DNA of 7,084 nt from WHSM01 sp050701635. GTDB taxonomy: Bacteria > Actinomycetota > Actinomycetes > Mycobacteriales > Micromonosporaceae. The notes under the pieces were generated by a model. That model made no database searches, was not told the origin of the DNA, and saw only the letters and a program-made list of their open reading frames with translations. This document shows, one piece after another, positions 5,879 to 7,084 of the stretch. Location of the stretch: contig JBOGDF010000291.1 of the NCBI GenBank assembly GCA_050701635.1, positions 1 to 7,084 of the forward strand, given 5' to 3'. Positions within the stretch are counted from its first letter, which is position 1; each line of letters begins with the position of its first letter. A program made the position numbers and the translations under genes.

Positions 5879-7084
5879 GTGGCCCGAGACTGGCGTTTGG
5901 GAATTGACTACGGCACGTCGAACACGGTGGCCGTCCTGCAGTGGCCGGACGGCCGTACCAGACCGCTGCTGTTCGACGGATCGCCGCTGCTGCCGTCCGC
6001 GGTGTACCTCGACAACGACGGCCGGCTGGTGCTGGGCCGGGACGCGGAGCGCAGCGCCCGGCTGGACCCGGCGCGGTACGAGCCGAACCCGAAGCGCCGG
6101 ATCGACGACGGCGAGGTGTGGCTGGGCGACCGCGGCGTACCGCTGGTCGAGATCGTCGCCGCCACGCTGCGGCTGGTAGCCGGCGAGGCCGCCCGGATCG
6201 CGGGCCAGGTCCCGCGGTCGGTGCAGATCACGTACCCGGCCGCCTGGGGTGCGGTACGCCGGGGCACGCTGCTGGCGGCGGCGTCGCAGGCCGCGCTGCC
6301 GACGCCGACTCTGGTGCCGGAGCCGGTGGCCGCGGCGGCGTACTTCGCCTCGGTGCTGGGGCACCGGGTGGCCAACGGTCACCACGTCGTGGTGTACGAC
6401 CTGGGCGCCGGCACCTTCGACGTCAGCGCGGTACGCCGCCAACCCGACGGGTTCACCGTCTCCGCCGTGGACGGCATGGACAACTTCGGCGGCCTGGACC
6501 TGGACGCCGTGGTGGTCGACCAGGTCGGTACGAAGGTGCCGCCGGAGGTCTGGCAGCGGCTCACCTCACCCGCGTCGTCCGCGGATCGGCGGCACGCCCG
6601 GATGCTGTGGGACGACGCCCGCGGCGTGAAGGAGAGCCTGTCCCGGCAGCAGACCGCGACGCTGCACGTACCGCTGGCGGAGGTGGACGTGGCGTTGGGA
6701 CGGGCCGAGCTGGAAGCCGGTGCCCGGAATCCGCTGGAACGCGCCGCGCGGCTCACCCACGGCGTGATCCGGGACGCCCGGATCAACGAGCCCGACCTGG
6801 CCGGGCTGTTCCTGGTCGGCGGCTCCACCCGGGTGCCGCTGGTGGGCAGCACCGTGCAGCACGGCGTCGGGATCCCGCCCACGGTGTTCGAGCAGCCGGA
6901 GATCGTGGTCGCCGAAGGCGCGCTGCACGCCGTACGGATGGCGACCGAGCCGCACACCGCCGGCGGCGCGCTGGCCACCGCCCCGATGACCCCGCCCACA
7001 TCACCGCCGGGCGGCCCCACCTCGCCGCTCGGCGCACCCACCTCGCCGGCGCCGGTCGCGCTGTTCGCCGCCCCTGCCCCGACA
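5879..7084 (+). CDS. Hsp70/DnaK-like ATPase domain protein (3' end outside window)
   Basis: 402 residues are visible, with no stop before the right edge. The actin/Hsp70 ATPase signatures are phosphate-1 IDYGTSNT (9-16), NPKRRIDDG (70-78, carrying the candidate catalytic Lys72), connect-1 PEPVAAAAYF (147-156), phosphate-2 VVYDLGAGTFDVS (171-183), DNFGGLDLD (201-209), the VKESLS helix (250-255) and adenosine motif LFLVGGSTRVPLV (310-322). After about residue 355 there is no peptide-binding domain. A Pro/Thr/Ser-rich region starts, with PTSP every seven residues at 373, 380 and 387. This suits the actinobacterial Hsp70-family proteins that use the ATPase domain with other C-terminal modules rather than the housekeeping DnaK. 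GTG 5879 is the last suitable start before the phosphate-1 loop. It has no Shine-Dalgarno, so a leaderless message is possible. The gap to the oxidase stop is 58 bp. Function and partner are unknown. Confidence 0.9.
   Translation, partial: MARDWRLGIDYGTSNTVAVLQWPDGRTRPLLFDGSPLLPSAVYLDNDGRLVLGRDAERSARLDPARYEPNPKRRIDDGEVWLGDRGVPLVEIVAATLRLVAGEAARIAGQVPRSVQITYPAAWGAVRRGTLLAAASQAALPTPTLVPEPVAAAAYFASVLGHRVANGHHVVVYDLGAGTFDVSAVRRQPDGFTVSAVDGMDNFGGLDLDAVVVDQVGTKVPPEVWQRLTSPASSADRRHARMLWDDARGVKESLSRQQTATLHVPLAEVDVALGRAELEAGARNPLERAARLTHGVIRDARINEPDLAGLFLVGGSTRVPLVGSTVQHGVGIPPTVFEQPEIVVAEGALHAVRMATEPHTAGGALATAPMTPPTSPPGGPTSPLGAPTSPAPVALFAAPAPT
6995..7057 (+). repeat. Three 21-bp units encoding PTSP heptads in the Hsp70-like protein
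   Basis: Units begin at 6995, 7016 and 7037. Each begins CCCAC[AC]TC[AG]CCG and encodes PTSP plus three variable residues (PGG, LGA, APV). They form a flexible linker after the ATPase domain. The array may continue beyond the window edge. Confidence 0.8.

Noticed and set aside
5817..6179. 120-codon + strand frame at the start of the Hsp70-like gene, including ATG 5871
   Set aside because: It is in a different frame from the clear Hsp70 motifs and full of Arg/Thr/Trp typical of a shadow; ATG 5871 is out of frame with the ATPase signatures.

Overview
The window is very GC-rich, with almost every third codon position G or C. The rare A- or T-ending codons cluster in GTAC contexts (GTA before C, CGT before AC). 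This style, together with a conservon (the CvnA-B-C-D signalling module largely confined to actinomycetes), points to a filamentous actinomycete, most likely the Micromonosporaceae. The family-level placement is my inference from codon habit. All recognised genes lie on the + strand, and no stretch longer than about 140 bp is without a gene.

Layout. (1) Positions 1-2054 hold a conservon: the 3' end of a CvnA-type sensor histidine kinase, then a Roadblock/LC7 protein (CvnB), a DUF742 protein (CvnC) and a small Ras-like GTPase (CvnD). They are separated by 11 bp or overlap by 4 and 20 bp, so they are surely one operon. In other actinomycetes CvnA-D form a membrane-associated complex compared with eukaryotic GPCR/G-protein signalling. 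(2) At 2065-3891, only 10 bp after cvnD, lies a complete RecQ helicase with helicase core, zinc/RQC and HRDC regions. (3) At 3892-4293 a long imperfect hairpin precedes a 54-residue membrane/coiled-coil microprotein with a strong ribosome binding site. A cluster of CCCTGAG repeats that can form alternative hairpins follows it. (4) At 4294-5820 is a membrane-anchored or exported multicopper oxidase with all four copper motifs and a short His-Gly tail. (5) From 5879 to the right edge is an Hsp70/DnaK-like ATPase that passes directly from its nucleotide-binding domain into a Pro-Thr-Ser repeat region. Its 3' end is outside the window.

How the genes relate. Only the conservon genes form an evident functional unit. 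Spacing suggests recQ can be read from the conservon transcript, but no biochemical link is known to me. The microprotein, oxidase and Hsp70-like gene look like separate neighbours. I found no mobile element, CRISPR array, tRNA or rRNA, and no convincing consensus promoter. The least ordinary features are an 18-bp coding minisatellite at the start of cvnC, the 3925-3962 hairpin, the microprotein, and the mutually exclusive stems upstream of the oxidase.
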